Positions 34,263-43,518 of a DNA stretch of 64,000 bases are shown here, in pieces. The translations under genes were made by a program, and so were the position numbers. Each line of letters opens with the position of its first letter. Position 1 is the first letter of the stretch. The DNA comes from Nitratireductor sp. XY-223 (lineage in GTDB: Bacteria; Pseudomonadota; Alphaproteobacteria; Rhizobiales; Rhizobiaceae), in NCBI RefSeq assembly GCF_004959855.1, contig NZ_SPNT01000001.1, forward strand, positions 1,302,001 through 1,366,000. The letters are read 5' to 3'. Under the pieces are notes generated by a model. It was not told the DNA's origin. It ran no database searches and worked only from the letters and a program-made list of their open reading frames with translations.

Positions 34263-34826
34263 ATGGACAAAATTGTAAATATTGAAACACTGAAAGTGCT
34301 TCGTCAGGCCCGGACAGCATTCCACGACCAGTTATGTCGCCTGTCGAAGGAAAGCGATCCGCGTTTTCTCAGGCACCTCAGACACGACAACGTATTTGTC
34401 TTCGTCGAGTTCTTTTTCCTGCTGAATTCGTTTGAGCTCACCCAGTCACCGGAGAAGTTCGAATCCTATGTACGCAACCATAACGAGCAAATATCCAAGC
34501 TGGTCGAGAACCGGGACCAACGCGGATTGATGGGGCTTGAGGTTCCCAGGTTGAAGCGCGGCCTGTTTTCCGACGACCAGATAGAAAAGGCGAAAGCCAA
34601 TCTGATGACCAGCACACCGGGCCTCGATCAGGCTGACATGCAGCGCCTGATGATCACGCTATTCTCGCATGAGACCGCGCGTCAGGTTCTGGAGAATCTT
34701 GAAACGGCCGGTTTCATGACGAGAATAGCAACGCCATATAAGTCCAAGATAATCCAATCGAGCGGAATCGCTGAGGATGCCTATCTGGATTATCTTGAGT
34801 ATGTCCGTTCTCAAATGCCGCGATAA
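34263..34826 (+). CDS. Hypothetical cytoplasmic helical protein
   Basis: 187 residues, unrecognised. No signal peptide or transmembrane segment. Composition is mostly helical and charged, with HDNVFVFVEFFFLLNSFELTQ and a C-terminal IAEDAYLDYLEYVRSQ. I start at ATG 34263 (MDKIVNIETL); a TTG 27 bases upstream is in frame. It lies divergent from the exported-protease operon in a low-GC promoter region and is followed 12 bases later by a small exported-protein gene, so the pair may be the operon's partner. Confidence 0.55.
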   Translation: MDKIVNIETLKVLRQARTAFHDQLCRLSKESDPRFLRHLRHDNVFVFVEFFFLLNSFELTQSPEKFESYVRNHNEQISKLVENRDQRGLMGLEVPRLKRGLFSDDQIEKAKANLMTSTPGLDQADMQRLMITLFSHETARQVLENLETAGFMTRIATPYKSKIIQSSGIAEDAYLDYLEYVRSQMPR

Positions 34827-34838
34827 GGAGCCTGTTAG

Positions 34839-35189
34839 ATGTTCAAGGTCTGGGTAATTCCGGTTGCCGCCGCGCTGACGATTGCCGGGCCGGCCATGGC
34901 GGATCAGTCTTGCGGCGAAACCGGAACGCCGATCAACAATTCCGTTCGCGCCGTTTTCGCGCAGTCCAGCGACCCGACGATCAAGGCTTGGACAGGGTAC
35001 ATGAACGACCGGTTTTATGCCGACCTGGCCTGCCTTGCTTCCAGGAACGGGGTGAATGTCGAAAACCTGTCGGCTGGCGAATTGCTGGCAGAGTTGGACA
35101 GCGGAGCGAGCCCTCGCAATCAGTCCGATGCATTGCTGATCGTATTGAGCGCCATGGAAGCCTCGCAGCACAACAAGCTCAGCAAATAG
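34839..35189 (+). CDS. Small hypothetical exported protein
   Basis: 116 residues. The signal peptide ends at AMA-D (21). The mature part has two Cys residues (QSCGET, LACLASR) that could form one disulfide, and is otherwise helical. Start ATG 34839 follows AAGGAG. Not recognised. It probably shares a transcript with the preceding helical protein and is convergent with mfd, 32 bases away. Confidence 0.6.
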   Translation: MFKVWVIPVAAALTIAGPAMADQSCGETGTPINNSVRAVFAQSSDPTIKAWTGYMNDRFYADLACLASRNGVNVENLSAGELLAELDSGASPRNQSDALLIVLSAMEASQHNKLSK

Positions 35190-35221
35190 GGCCGCTCCAT
35201 TGAGATGCCCGGCGGTCGACG

Positions 35222-38200
35222 CTACCCGGCGTCGGCGATCTCGGCGAGTTTCGTCATGATGACCGCCGCGCCGCCCAGCCGCTTTTCCGCGCTCGGCAGA
35301 TCCCGCACGAAGAATATACTCTGATCCGGCCTGATCTTCGCGAGCGAACCGAGCGTGCCGAGATAGGCGACGAGGCCGGCGGGATTGGGAAACTCTGCAT
35401 TGCGGAACTGCACGACCACCCCTTTCGGACCGGCATCGAGCTTTTCAACGTTCGCGGCCCGGCAAAGCGATTTCAGGTAAACGATCTTCAGCAGATGCTG
35501 CACCTCCTGGGGCAGCGGACCGAACCGGTCGATGAGTTCGGCACCGAAAGCGTCGATTTCATCGGGCGTCGTCAGGTCGCCGAGACGACGGTAAAGCCCC
35601 AACCTCAAGTGAAGGTCCGGAACGTATTCGTCGGGGATCATCACCGAGGTCCCGACCGTGATCTGAGGAGACCAACCGGTATCGACGATGTCATCCTCTC
35701 CCTTCAGTTCCGAAACCGCCTCCTCGAGCATGTGCTGGTAGAGTTCGAAACCCACTTCCTTGATGTGCCCCGACTGTTCCTCGCCCAGGAGGTTGCCGGC
35801 CCCGCGGATATCGAGATCGTGACTGGCCAGCTGGAATCCGGCGCCCAGCGTATCCAGCGACTGCAGAACCTTGAGCCTTCGGTCTGCAGTTGCAGTCAGC
35901 GTCCGGTTGACCGGCAGCGTGAACAGGGCAAAGGCGCGGACCTTCGAGCGCCCTACCCTGCCCCGCAACTGGTATAGCTGCGCGAGGCCGAACATGTCGG
36001 AGCGGTGAACGATCAGCGTGTTGGCGGTCGGAACATCGAGCCCGGATTCAACGATCGTCGTCGACAGCAGGACGTCGTACTGGCCGTCATAGAAGGCGTT
36101 CATGATGTCGTCGAGTTCGCCGGCCGGCATCTGCCCGTGCGCAACGGCGACCTTGAGCTCCGGAACATCAGCTTCGAGGAACGCCTGTATCTCGCCCAGG
36201 TCCGATATGCGCGGGCAGACATAAAAGCTCTGGCCGCCGCGATAATGCTCGCGCAGGAGCGTTTCGCGGATCACCAGCGGGTCGAAGGGCGAGATGAATG
36301 TGCGGACCGCGAGGCGATCGACCGGCGGCGTCGTGATCAGCGAGAGTTCCCGCACGCCCGTCATCGCAAGCTGCAACGTGCGCGGGATCGGCGTCGCCGA
36401 CAGTGTCAGGACATGGACGTCGCTCTTGAGCTCTTTCAGGCGTTCCTTGTGCTTCACACCGAAATGCTGCTCCTCGTCGATCACGAGAAGCCCGAGATTG
36501 GCGAACTTGATGGCCTTGCCGAGCAGCGCATGGGTGCCGATGACAATGTCGGTCTTGCCGTCGGCCAACTCCTTCTTCGTCAGGCTCAGCTCCTTCTGGC
36601 CGACAAGACGCGACGCCTGTTGCACGCGGATCGGATAACCGCGCAGTCGGTCGGAGAAGGTCTTGTAGTGCTGGCGCGCGAGCAGCGTCGTCGGAACGAC
36701 AACCGCGACCTGCACGCCGTTCATGGCCGCAATGAACGCCGCGCGCAGGGCAACTTCCGTCTTGCCGAAACCGACATCGCCGCAAACGAGGCGGTCCATC
36801 GGAATGCCGCCGCCGAGATCGGACAGTACGACATCGATCGCGTGAGCCTGATCCTCGGTTTCCTCGTAGGGAAAGCGCGCTGCAAACTCGTCATAAAGAC
36901 CGTCCTGCATGGTGAGCTGCGGTGCGTTGCGCATTTGGCGCTCGGCGGCGATGCGGATCAACGCGCCGGCCATATCGAGCAGGCGTTTCTTCAGCTTCGC
37001 CTTTCGGGACTGCCAGGCGACACCGCCAAGCTTGTCGAGCACCGCTTCGGCCGCGTCGGAGCCGTACCGCGAGAGCAGTTCGATGTTTTCGACCGGAAGG
37101 AAGAGTTTTGCGGCCTCGGCGTAGCGAAGTTCCAGGCAGGCATGGGGAGCGCCGGCCGCCTCGATCGTGCGGAGCCCGATGAACTTGCCGATGCCGTGCT
37201 CGGCGTGAACGACAATGTCGCCCTCTTCGAGACCGGAGACCTCGGTTATGTAATCGGAGCCCTTCTGGCGCCGGCGTCCGCGCCGCACCAGACGGTCGCC
37301 CAGTATGTCCTGCTCGCCGATGACTGCCAGACCGTCAATCTCGTAGCCGCTTTCAAGATTGAGGATGGCGGCGGCGGCCTCTCCGGGCTTGAGGTTGCGG
37401 GTCTCCGCCAGGGTCGTGATCCGGCGCACGCGCTCCAGGCCGTGCTCTCCAAGAACCTGCAAAAGCCGGTCAAGTGATCCTTCGGTCCAGGCCGTAACGA
37501 GGACCTTGATCCCGTCGGACCTTTGTTTGCCGATATGCCGTACAACCTGGTCGAATACGTTTACCCGCGAAGCCTCGGCGCCTTTCTGTTCGACGGTGCC
37601 GGCCCAGCGGGGGCCGGCATGGGCGTCGAGATTGATTACCGGGCGTCCGGCCAGTTCCTCTTCCATGAAGGGAGACAATGTCACCGCATGCGAAGCGTTC
37701 AGTATTTCGGCCACTCCGTCCGGCGGCATGTAAAGTTGCTCGACAGGCACCGGATTGTAAGGTGTCGCCTGTGCCGATGATACCTCGGCGGCAAGGTTGC
37801 GGCGCGCCTCGAAATGGTCGACGATCTGCGTGTGGCGTTCCCTGGACGCTTCCAGGACGTGACGATCGGCGTAAAAGGCAAATCCGCCGAGATAATCGAA
37901 CACCGTTTCCAGTTGCTCGTAAAAAAGCGGCAGCCAATGGTCCATGCCGGCGAAGCGACGTCCCTCGCTGATCGCCTGATAGAGTGCATCATCCCGCGTT
38001 GCCGCGCCGAAGAGCGACAGGTAGTTCTTGCGAAAGCGGCTGACCGTTTCCGCGTCCAGCGACACTTCGCTCATTGGATGGAGAACCATTTCGCGGGCTT
38101 GGCTGGTGGTTCTTTGCGTCGCCGGATCGAAACTGCGGATGCTCTCCAGCGTGTCGCCGAAGAAATCGAGCCGCAACGGTTCGTCGTAGCCCGGAAGGAA

Positions 38201-38725
38201 CGCGTCCAGAATACCGCCGCGGATCGCAAATTCTCCGACTTCGCGAACGGTCGGCACACGTTCGAACCCGTTGCCGGACAGCCGATCTGCAAGTTCGTCC
38301 ATCCTGATCTGGTTGCCCGGCTTGGCCTGGAAGCCCAGTCCCGCGAGTTGGGAACGCGGCGGCACCTTCTGCATCAGGGCGTTGATCGAAACCAGGACGA
38401 TGGCCGGATGGGGGTTCGCTTCGTATTCGATGAGCGCGCTCAGCGCAGACAGGCGCCTCGCGGCCGTATCGGCGCTTGGCGATACGCGGTCATAGGGAAG
38501 GCAGTCCCAACCGGGCAGTTGCAGGACGGGAATGTCCGGTGCGATAAACTCGAGGTTCTGCGCGACATCGGCCATGCGCTGGCCGTCCGACAGTACGAAG
38601 GCCACGGCCTGTCCCTTTCGGGCCGCCTCAGCAAGGACTATCGGCTCCGCCCCCGCCGGCACGTTTGCCAGGGTCGTCGGTGCCGTTGCGTTGAAGATCC
38701 GGTCGGCAGCGATGCCCGTCAACAT
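35222..38725 (-). CDS. mfd: Transcription-repair coupling factor Mfd
   Basis: 1167-residue ATP-dependent translocase that releases stalled RNA polymerase at DNA lesions and recruits UvrA. The N-terminal UvrB-homology module is followed by the RNA-polymerase-interacting domain (about 480-560, VVHAEHGIGKFIGL). The superfamily 2 motor then follows: GDVGFGKTEVALRAAF and DEEQHFGVKHKERLK, with LRGRVGRS later. The C-terminal domain 7 (TRCF) is present. Length is normal. Its start overlaps the sdhE stop by seven bases. Confidence 0.97.
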   Translation of the reverse strand: MLTGIAADRIFNATAPTTLANVPAGAEPIVLAEAARKGQAVAFVLSDGQRMADVAQNLEFIAPDIPVLQLPGWDCLPYDRVSPSADTAARRLSALSALIEYEANPHPAIVLVSINALMQKVPPRSQLAGLGFQAKPGNQIRMDELADRLSGNGFERVPTVREVGEFAIRGGILDAFLPGYDEPLRLDFFGDTLESIRSFDPATQRTTSQAREMVLHPMSEVSLDAETVSRFRKNYLSLFGAATRDDALYQAISEGRRFAGMDHWLPLFYEQLETVFDYLGGFAFYADRHVLEASRERHTQIVDHFEARRNLAAEVSSAQATPYNPVPVEQLYMPPDGVAEILNASHAVTLSPFMEEELAGRPVINLDAHAGPRWAGTVEQKGAEASRVNVFDQVVRHIGKQRSDGIKVLVTAWTEGSLDRLLQVLGEHGLERVRRITTLAETRNLKPGEAAAAILNLESGYEIDGLAVIGEQDILGDRLVRRGRRRQKGSDYITEVSGLEEGDIVVHAEHGIGKFIGLRTIEAAGAPHACLELRYAEAAKLFLPVENIELLSRYGSDAAEAVLDKLGGVAWQSRKAKLKKRLLDMAGALIRIAAERQMRNAPQLTMQDGLYDEFAARFPYEETEDQAHAIDVVLSDLGGGIPMDRLVCGDVGFGKTEVALRAAFIAAMNGVQVAVVVPTTLLARQHYKTFSDRLRGYPIRVQQASRLVGQKELSLTKKELADGKTDIVIGTHALLGKAIKFANLGLLVIDEEQHFGVKHKERLKELKSDVHVLTLSATPIPRTLQLAMTGVRELSLITTPPVDRLAVRTFISPFDPLVIRETLLREHYRGGQSFYVCPRISDLGEIQAFLEADVPELKVAVAHGQMPAGELDDIMNAFYDGQYDVLLSTTIVESGLDVPTANTLIVHRSDMFGLAQLYQLRGRVGRSKVRAFALFTLPVNRTLTATADRRLKVLQSLDTLGAGFQLASHDLDIRGAGNLLGEEQSGHIKEVGFELYQHMLEEAVSELKGEDDIVDTGWSPQITVGTSVMIPDEYVPDLHLRLGLYRRLGDLTTPDEIDAFGAELIDRFGPLPQEVQHLLKIVYLKSLCRAANVEKLDAGPKGVVVQFRNAEFPNPAGLVAYLGTLGSLAKIRPDQSIFFVRDLPSAEKRLGGAAVIMTKLAEIADAG

Positions 38726-39009
38726 GCTGCGTCACTCTGCCGGTATGCGCGGATTTTCTGAAACAGGGCCGTGTCGTGTTCCCGCGGCACGGCCACTTCG
38801 CCGGTCACCCATTGGATGAGATCCCGGTCGTCGACCGCAAGCAGCGATTCAAATATGTCCATCTCCTCGGCGCTGAGTCGGTCGATATTCTTATCGGCGA
38901 AATGACCCAGAATAAGGTCCATTTCCCTGATCCCACGATGCCAGGCGCGAAACAGAATGCGTCGCCTTCTGGGATCCAGTTGTTCGCTCGTGCGGGTGGT
39001 GCCGGTCAT
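38719..39009 (-). CDS. sdhE: Succinate dehydrogenase assembly factor SdhE
   Basis: 96-residue SdhE (DUF339/Sdh5), which promotes covalent FAD attachment to SdhA. RRRRILFRAWHRGIREMDLILGHFA contains the RGxxE motif whose Gly and Glu are needed for flavinylation. Start ATG 39009 gives MTGTTRTSEQ; a 52-codon upstream extension is not SdhE-like. It overlaps mfd by seven bases; the sdhE-mfd pairing opposite recG is common in rhizobia. Confidence 0.93.
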   Translation of the reverse strand: MTGTTRTSEQLDPRRRRILFRAWHRGIREMDLILGHFADKNIDRLSAEEMDIFESLLAVDDRDLIQWVTGEVAVPREHDTALFQKIRAYRQSDAAC

Positions 39010-39062
39010 GTTCGGTTTGTATTCCTGCTGATTATGCGTCTCTATAAAGGAGGCAATTTGAA

Positions 39063-39200
39063 ATGTCAGCGTCGCGATCCAACATAGGATCGTTTGATGC
39101 TTGCTTGGCCATGGGAATTCACGCGGGGACCAGATGGCAGATAATTCCGGAAAAATTTTGGACAAGTGCCATGATCGAAATCACATCGCCGGCTGCATGA
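39063..39200 (+). CDS. Possible 45-codon small protein upstream of recG
   Basis: Short frame with ATG 39063 nine bases after a strong AAGGAGG, ending TGA at 39198-39200, 11 bases before the recG start. The product (MSASRSNIGS..., 45 residues) has no known features. A TATAAA lies just upstream of the ribosome site. It could be a leader peptide or the site of an alternative recG-coupled initiation; it may equally be chance. Confidence 0.25.
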   Translation: MSASRSNIGSFDACLAMGIHAGTRWQIIPEKFWTSAMIEITSPAA

Positions 39201-39211
39201 GGACCAGGTGA

Positions 39212-41317
39212 ATGCGGCCCAGCCTGCTCGATCCCCTTTTTGCACCGATAACGTCTTTTTCCGGCATCGGACCCAAGATCGCGGCCCTGATTGCACGCGC
39301 GATCGGTCGGGAAAACGCCGACGAGACACGGGCCGTCGACCTGATTCTCCAGCCGCCGCACAGGATCATCGACCGCAGGAACCAGCCGGGGATCGCCCAT
39401 TCTCCGGAGCACAGCATTGTGACGCTGAAACTGCACGTAGACAGGCATCTGCCGCCCCCCAGAGGAAAGAGCAACGTGCCCTACAGGGTGTTTGCGCACG
39501 ATGAAACGGACGAGATCGCGCTGACGTTCTTCCACGCCCGGCAGAACTGGCTCGAAAAGGCCCTGCCCGTTGGCGAGACAGTGCTTGTCAGCGGCAAGGT
39601 GGAATGGTTCAACGGCCGCGCCTCGATGGTTCATCCCGACCACATGGCCCTGGAGAAAGACGCGGGCGCCTTTCCCCTGGTGGAGCCGGTCTATCCGCTG
39701 ACCGCCGGGCTGTCGCCGAAACTCCTGCAGCGCGCCATCGACAGCGCCCTGGCCGTCATGCCGGACATGCCCGAATGGCTGGATGAGGCCTTCTTGCGCA
39801 AGAACGGGTTTGACGGTTTCACGGGCGCGGTTCGCCGGCTCCACGACCCGCGCGACGAATCGGACATCAGCGCCGATGCGCCGGCCCGCCGACGGCTTGC
39901 CTATGATGAACTTCTTGCCGGGCAGTTGTCGCTGGCACTCGTGCGCCAGAGGATACGCCGGCTGCGCGGCAAGCCCGTTCGCGGAGACGGATCGATACGG
40001 GAAAGGCTGCAGGCCGCGCTTCCGTTCAAGCTCACCGCCAGCCAATCCAAGGCGATTTCCGAAATACTCACGGATATGGACAGCTCCGACCGCATGCTCC
40101 GGCTCCTGCAGGGCGACGTCGGCTCCGGAAAGACGGCGGTCGCCCTGTTTGCCATGGCCGCATGCGCCGAGGCCGGCGGTCAGGCCGTGTTGATGGCACC
40201 GACCGAAATCCTCGCCCAGCAGCACTTCGCAACGATCGAGGCGCTTGCACAAAAGGCGGATCTGACGATTGAACTGCTGACCGGTCGGACCAAGGGAAAG
40301 GAACGCGAAGCCGCCCTTTCCCGTATCGCAAGCGGTGAAGCCCGGATCATCGTCGGAACGCACGCCTTGTTCCAGGAGAGTGTCAACTACCATGACCTGC
40401 TGCTGGCTGTCGTCGACGAGCAGCACCGCTTCGGTGTTCATCAGCGCCTGCGCCTGACCGCAAAGGGTTCGGCGCCGCACATGCTCGTCATGACAGCGAC
40501 ACCGATACCGCGGACACTGGTGCTGGCCGCATTCGGCGACATGGATGTCTCGCGCCTGACGGAGAAGCCGTCCGGAAGGCAACCGATCAAGACGGTGACC
40601 ATTGAGCTCGAACGCATCGGCGATATCGTAGCGCGCCTGCGCGATGCCATATCGAACGGACGGAAGGCCTACTGGATCTGCCCGCTTGTCGAGGATTCCG
40701 AGCTTTCCGATTTGATGTCGGCTGAGCAGCGCCATGCCTATCTCGCGGCGGAATTCGGTTCGCTTGCCGACGTGGTTCATGGACGCATGAGCAGCGCGGA
40801 GAAAGACCGGGCCATGCAGGACTTCAAGTCCGGAAAGACCCGCATCCTCGTGGCCACGACGGTGATCGAGGTCGGCGTTGACGTTCCGGACGCCTCGATA
40901 ATGGTCATCGAACATGCCGAGCGATTCGGCCTGGCGCAATTGCACCAACTGCGCGGCCGCGTCGGTCGCGGCTCAGAGGCGTCGAGCTGCATTCTCTTAT
41001 ACAAGGCGCCGCTGAGCGAGACCGCCAGGGCAAGGCTGTCGATCATGCGTGAGAGCGACGACGGGTTCCGTATCGCCGAGGAGGACCTGCGCCTGCGCGG
41101 CGAAGGCGAACTCCTGGGCACGCGGCAATCCGGTACGCCCGGATTCAGGCTGGTCGATCTCCAGGCGCACGGCGACCTGCTCGAAGCCGCGCGGGATGAC
41201 GCCCGTTACATTCTCCAGAAGGACGCGGCGCTGGCCGGCGAACGTGGCCAGGCATTGCGTAATCTGCTCTATATATGGCGGCGGGACGAAGCAATCCGGC
41301 TGCTCCAGGCAGGTTAG
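39212..41317 (+). CDS. recG: ATP-dependent DNA helicase RecG
   Basis: 701-residue branch-migration helicase that reverses stalled forks and processes Holliday junctions. An N-terminal wedge (OB fold) domain is followed by Walker A GDVGSGKTAVAL at about 305-316, the DEQHRFGV box, the TATPIPRTL motif and QLRGRVGRG. The start ATG 39212 gives MRPSLLDPLFAPITSFSGIGPK, the usual N-terminus. Divergent from sdhE-mfd. Length is normal. Confidence 0.97.
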   Translation: MRPSLLDPLFAPITSFSGIGPKIAALIARAIGRENADETRAVDLILQPPHRIIDRRNQPGIAHSPEHSIVTLKLHVDRHLPPPRGKSNVPYRVFAHDETDEIALTFFHARQNWLEKALPVGETVLVSGKVEWFNGRASMVHPDHMALEKDAGAFPLVEPVYPLTAGLSPKLLQRAIDSALAVMPDMPEWLDEAFLRKNGFDGFTGAVRRLHDPRDESDISADAPARRRLAYDELLAGQLSLALVRQRIRRLRGKPVRGDGSIRERLQAALPFKLTASQSKAISEILTDMDSSDRMLRLLQGDVGSGKTAVALFAMAACAEAGGQAVLMAPTEILAQQHFATIEALAQKADLTIELLTGRTKGKEREAALSRIASGEARIIVGTHALFQESVNYHDLLLAVVDEQHRFGVHQRLRLTAKGSAPHMLVMTATPIPRTLVLAAFGDMDVSRLTEKPSGRQPIKTVTIELERIGDIVARLRDAISNGRKAYWICPLVEDSELSDLMSAEQRHAYLAAEFGSLADVVHGRMSSAEKDRAMQDFKSGKTRILVATTVIEVGVDVPDASIMVIEHAERFGLAQLHQLRGRVGRGSEASSCILLYKAPLSETARARLSIMRESDDGFRIAEEDLRLRGEGELLGTRQSGTPGFRLVDLQAHGDLLEAARDDARYILQKDAALAGERGQALRNLLYIWRRDEAIRLLQAG

Positions 41318-41326
41318 GAACCTCAT

Positions 41327-41752
41327 ATGACACCTTTTCAATCGTCCGATGTCGAAGCCGTGTTTTCCGGCTACCCCGAACCGGTCAGGAGCAGCATGCT
41401 GGCCTTGCGGGAGCTTGTGTTCGAAGCAGCGCAGACCGACGGCGTCGGCGAGATCGAAGAAACGCTGAAATGGGGCGAGCCGAGTTATCTGACCCACCGC
41501 CCGAAAAGCGGATCGACCGTACGCATCGACTGGAAACCGGACAGACCGGAACAGTGTTCGATCTTTTTCCACTGTCAGACCAGCCTGATCGCGAACTGCA
41601 GCGAGCTTTATCCGGACCTTTTTGAATTCGAGGGCAATCGCCGCATGTCGTTTGCCGCCGCCCACCCGCCCCCGGCGGAGGCGATCCGCCATTGCCTTGC
41701 CCTGGCCCTGACCTATCACCGGCGAAAGAAGTCCGCCGCCGCGCCCGCCTGA
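41327..41752 (+). CDS. DUF1801 domain protein
   Basis: 141-residue DUF1801/YdhG-like protein. VRSSMLALRELVFEAA and EIEETLKWGEPSYLT are the recognisable family segments. The fold is small alpha/beta and the function unknown. It starts 10 bases after the recG stop and is probably cotranscribed with it. Confidence 0.75.
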   Translation: MTPFQSSDVEAVFSGYPEPVRSSMLALRELVFEAAQTDGVGEIEETLKWGEPSYLTHRPKSGSTVRIDWKPDRPEQCSIFFHCQTSLIANCSELYPDLFEFEGNRRMSFAAAHPPPAEAIRHCLALALTYHRRKKSAAAPA

Positions 41753-41844
41753 CGGTAGTTTTTAACGGGCGCTGCGACCGACTTGCGGGCCCCCGGTTTC
41801 GGCGCTAGTAGGATGCGGTATCCATCCAGCCGGGGGCTCATTTC

Positions 41845-42696
41845 GTGACAATCAAGCACAAGGTCGTCTTTGCCGGTCTCGCACGCGATTGCGCACATGC
41901 GCTCCCCAGAATTCTCGGGATCATTGAAGACTTCGGAAACGGTCTCGACGATTGGGGCTACGTTTTCCTGGAAAACAATTCCGTCGACAGGAGTTTCCGG
42001 AAGCTCCAGGCCTTCGACCGCCGCCACGGACGCGGAATCGTAAGGTCCTACGGCGATCTTCAGGCCGAAATCCCAAAGCGCACGGCCCGCCTGGCAATGT
42101 TGCGCAACAGGTGCATCGAAGAAATTCAATCAAGCGACAGGCTGCGCGATTTCGACTACCTGATCGTCATGGATCTCGATGCCGTGAATGAGCGCTTCGA
42201 CAAAACGCGCATACTTGAACTCCTTGATACGCGGGAACCGGACTGGGCGGCCATCTTTGCCAACCAGAGCGAACGCTACTACGACATATGGGCGCTCAGG
42301 CACCCGACCTGGTCGCCGGACGATTGCTGGAAGCGTGTGAGAGAGCGGCCCGAAGGCATGTCCCACGAGGATGCGGTCAAGGAATTCGTGGTGAACCGGC
42401 GCAAAAGCCTCGATCCAAGCAGGGGCTTCGTGGAGGTCGACAGCGCTTTTGGCGGATTTGGCCTGTACCGTATTCAGGACATTCGTGATTGTCGCTATTC
42501 AGGCATTGCGGATGACGGTTCGGAAGTCTGCGAACACGTTGCCTTCCACGCGTGCCTGAGGAAAAACGGCGGTCGTCTGTTTATCGACGCGACGCTCATC
42601 AATGGCCGCGGCAACCACAGGCACAACGCCGGCATGGGCCTGAAGACGGTCCTGCTGCGCGCCATCAACAAGAAAATGAACAGGCCGCACTACTGA
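41845..42696 (+). CDS. CAP59-like (GT69-type) glycosyltransferase
   Basis: 283-residue protein resembling the fungal capsule-associated CAP59/GT69 glycosyltransferases: VVFAGLARDCA at the N-terminus, LENNSVDRS, a DLD motif at 110-112 (IVMDLDAVN) as the likely metal/nucleotide-sugar site, and EVDSAFGGFGLYR. No signal peptide or membrane helix. Start is GTG 41845 after GGGGG. Bacterial homologues are little studied; the sugar and acceptor are unknown. It is not linked to the glycosyltransferase cluster at 58.6-63.4 kb. Confidence 0.65.
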   Translation: MTIKHKVVFAGLARDCAHALPRILGIIEDFGNGLDDWGYVFLENNSVDRSFRKLQAFDRRHGRGIVRSYGDLQAEIPKRTARLAMLRNRCIEEIQSSDRLRDFDYLIVMDLDAVNERFDKTRILELLDTREPDWAAIFANQSERYYDIWALRHPTWSPDDCWKRVRERPEGMSHEDAVKEFVVNRRKSLDPSRGFVEVDSAFGGFGLYRIQDIRDCRYSGIADDGSEVCEHVAFHACLRKNGGRLFIDATLINGRGNHRHNAGMGLKTVLLRAINKKMNRPHY

Positions 42697-42701
42697 CGCT
42701 T

Positions 42702-43418
42702 CTATTCGGCCGCCGTCTGGCTTTTTTCCTGCTCGCGCCGCTCCAGCGCCTCCTTTGCCAGTTCCTCGGTCTTGGCGTGATATTCGGGCGCAACGAGGCC
42801 GGCCGAGATGACCATCTTGGCGGCTTCCTCCACCGTCATGTCGAGAATAATGATGTCCTGCCGGGGAACGAAGAGCAGGAATCCAGAGGTCGGGTTCGGT
42901 GTTGTCGGCAGGAACACCGAAATCGTGTCCTCGCCCGCGTCGTGAAGCCGCGAATCCACCTCTCCCTTGGTCTCCGTTGCCAGGAAGACCATCGACCAGA
43001 TGCCCCGGCGTGGATACTCGATAAGCCCGGCCCTGTTGAATGAATTGTTCTGCTCGGCGAGCACCGTCTGGAATATCTGCTTAAGGCCCTTGTAGATGCC
43101 GCGGATCAGCGGCATGCGGTTGAGAACCGATTCGCCGTAAGCGACGATTGTGCGGCCGATCAGATTGGCGGTCAGGAAGCCGACCACGGTGATGAAGACC
43201 AGCGCCGTCAGAAGGCCGAAGCCGGGTATCGAGAAAGGCAGATAGTTGTCGGGGTTGTAGACCGCCGGCAGGTACGGCTTCACCCACCCGTCGACCCACA
43301 TGATGAACGACCAGGTCAGGTAGGCGGTTATCGCCAATGGCGCGCAAATGATCAGTCCGGTCAGGAAGTAGTTCCTGATCCTGGTCGACGCTGACAGGCG
43401 AGTTTGTTTTTCAGACAT
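42702..43418 (-). CDS. DUF502 family membrane protein
   Basis: 238-residue inner-membrane protein with two hydrophobic segments near 13-36 and 60-85. The segment LPFSIPGFGLLTALVFITVVGFLTAN followed by GESVLNRMPLIRGIYKGLKQIFQT is the DUF502 hallmark, as is FLPTTPNPTSGFLLFVP. Function unknown. DUF502 genes often neighbour recG and glmS in rhizobia, as here. The C-terminus is a charged helix. Confidence 0.88.
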   Translation of the reverse strand: MSEKQTRLSASTRIRNYFLTGLIICAPLAITAYLTWSFIMWVDGWVKPYLPAVYNPDNYLPFSIPGFGLLTALVFITVVGFLTANLIGRTIVAYGESVLNRMPLIRGIYKGLKQIFQTVLAEQNNSFNRAGLIEYPRRGIWSMVFLATETKGEVDSRLHDAGEDTISVFLPTTPNPTSGFLLFVPRQDIIILDMTVEEAAKMVISAGLVAPEYHAKTEELAKEALERREQEKSQTAAE

Positions 43419-43518
43419 TCACCAAGCCGCAACGGGAAGCAGACGATTTGCGAACTAATATAGGAAGATCGGCGGCTAGCAACAAGCGCAGATACCGCCC
43501 GTTCCGGCCGCTTTCCCG

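Noticed and set aside
39119-40948. 609-codon open frame antisense to recG
   Set aside because: Mirror of a well-supported helicase gene in high-GC DNA; no protein family features.
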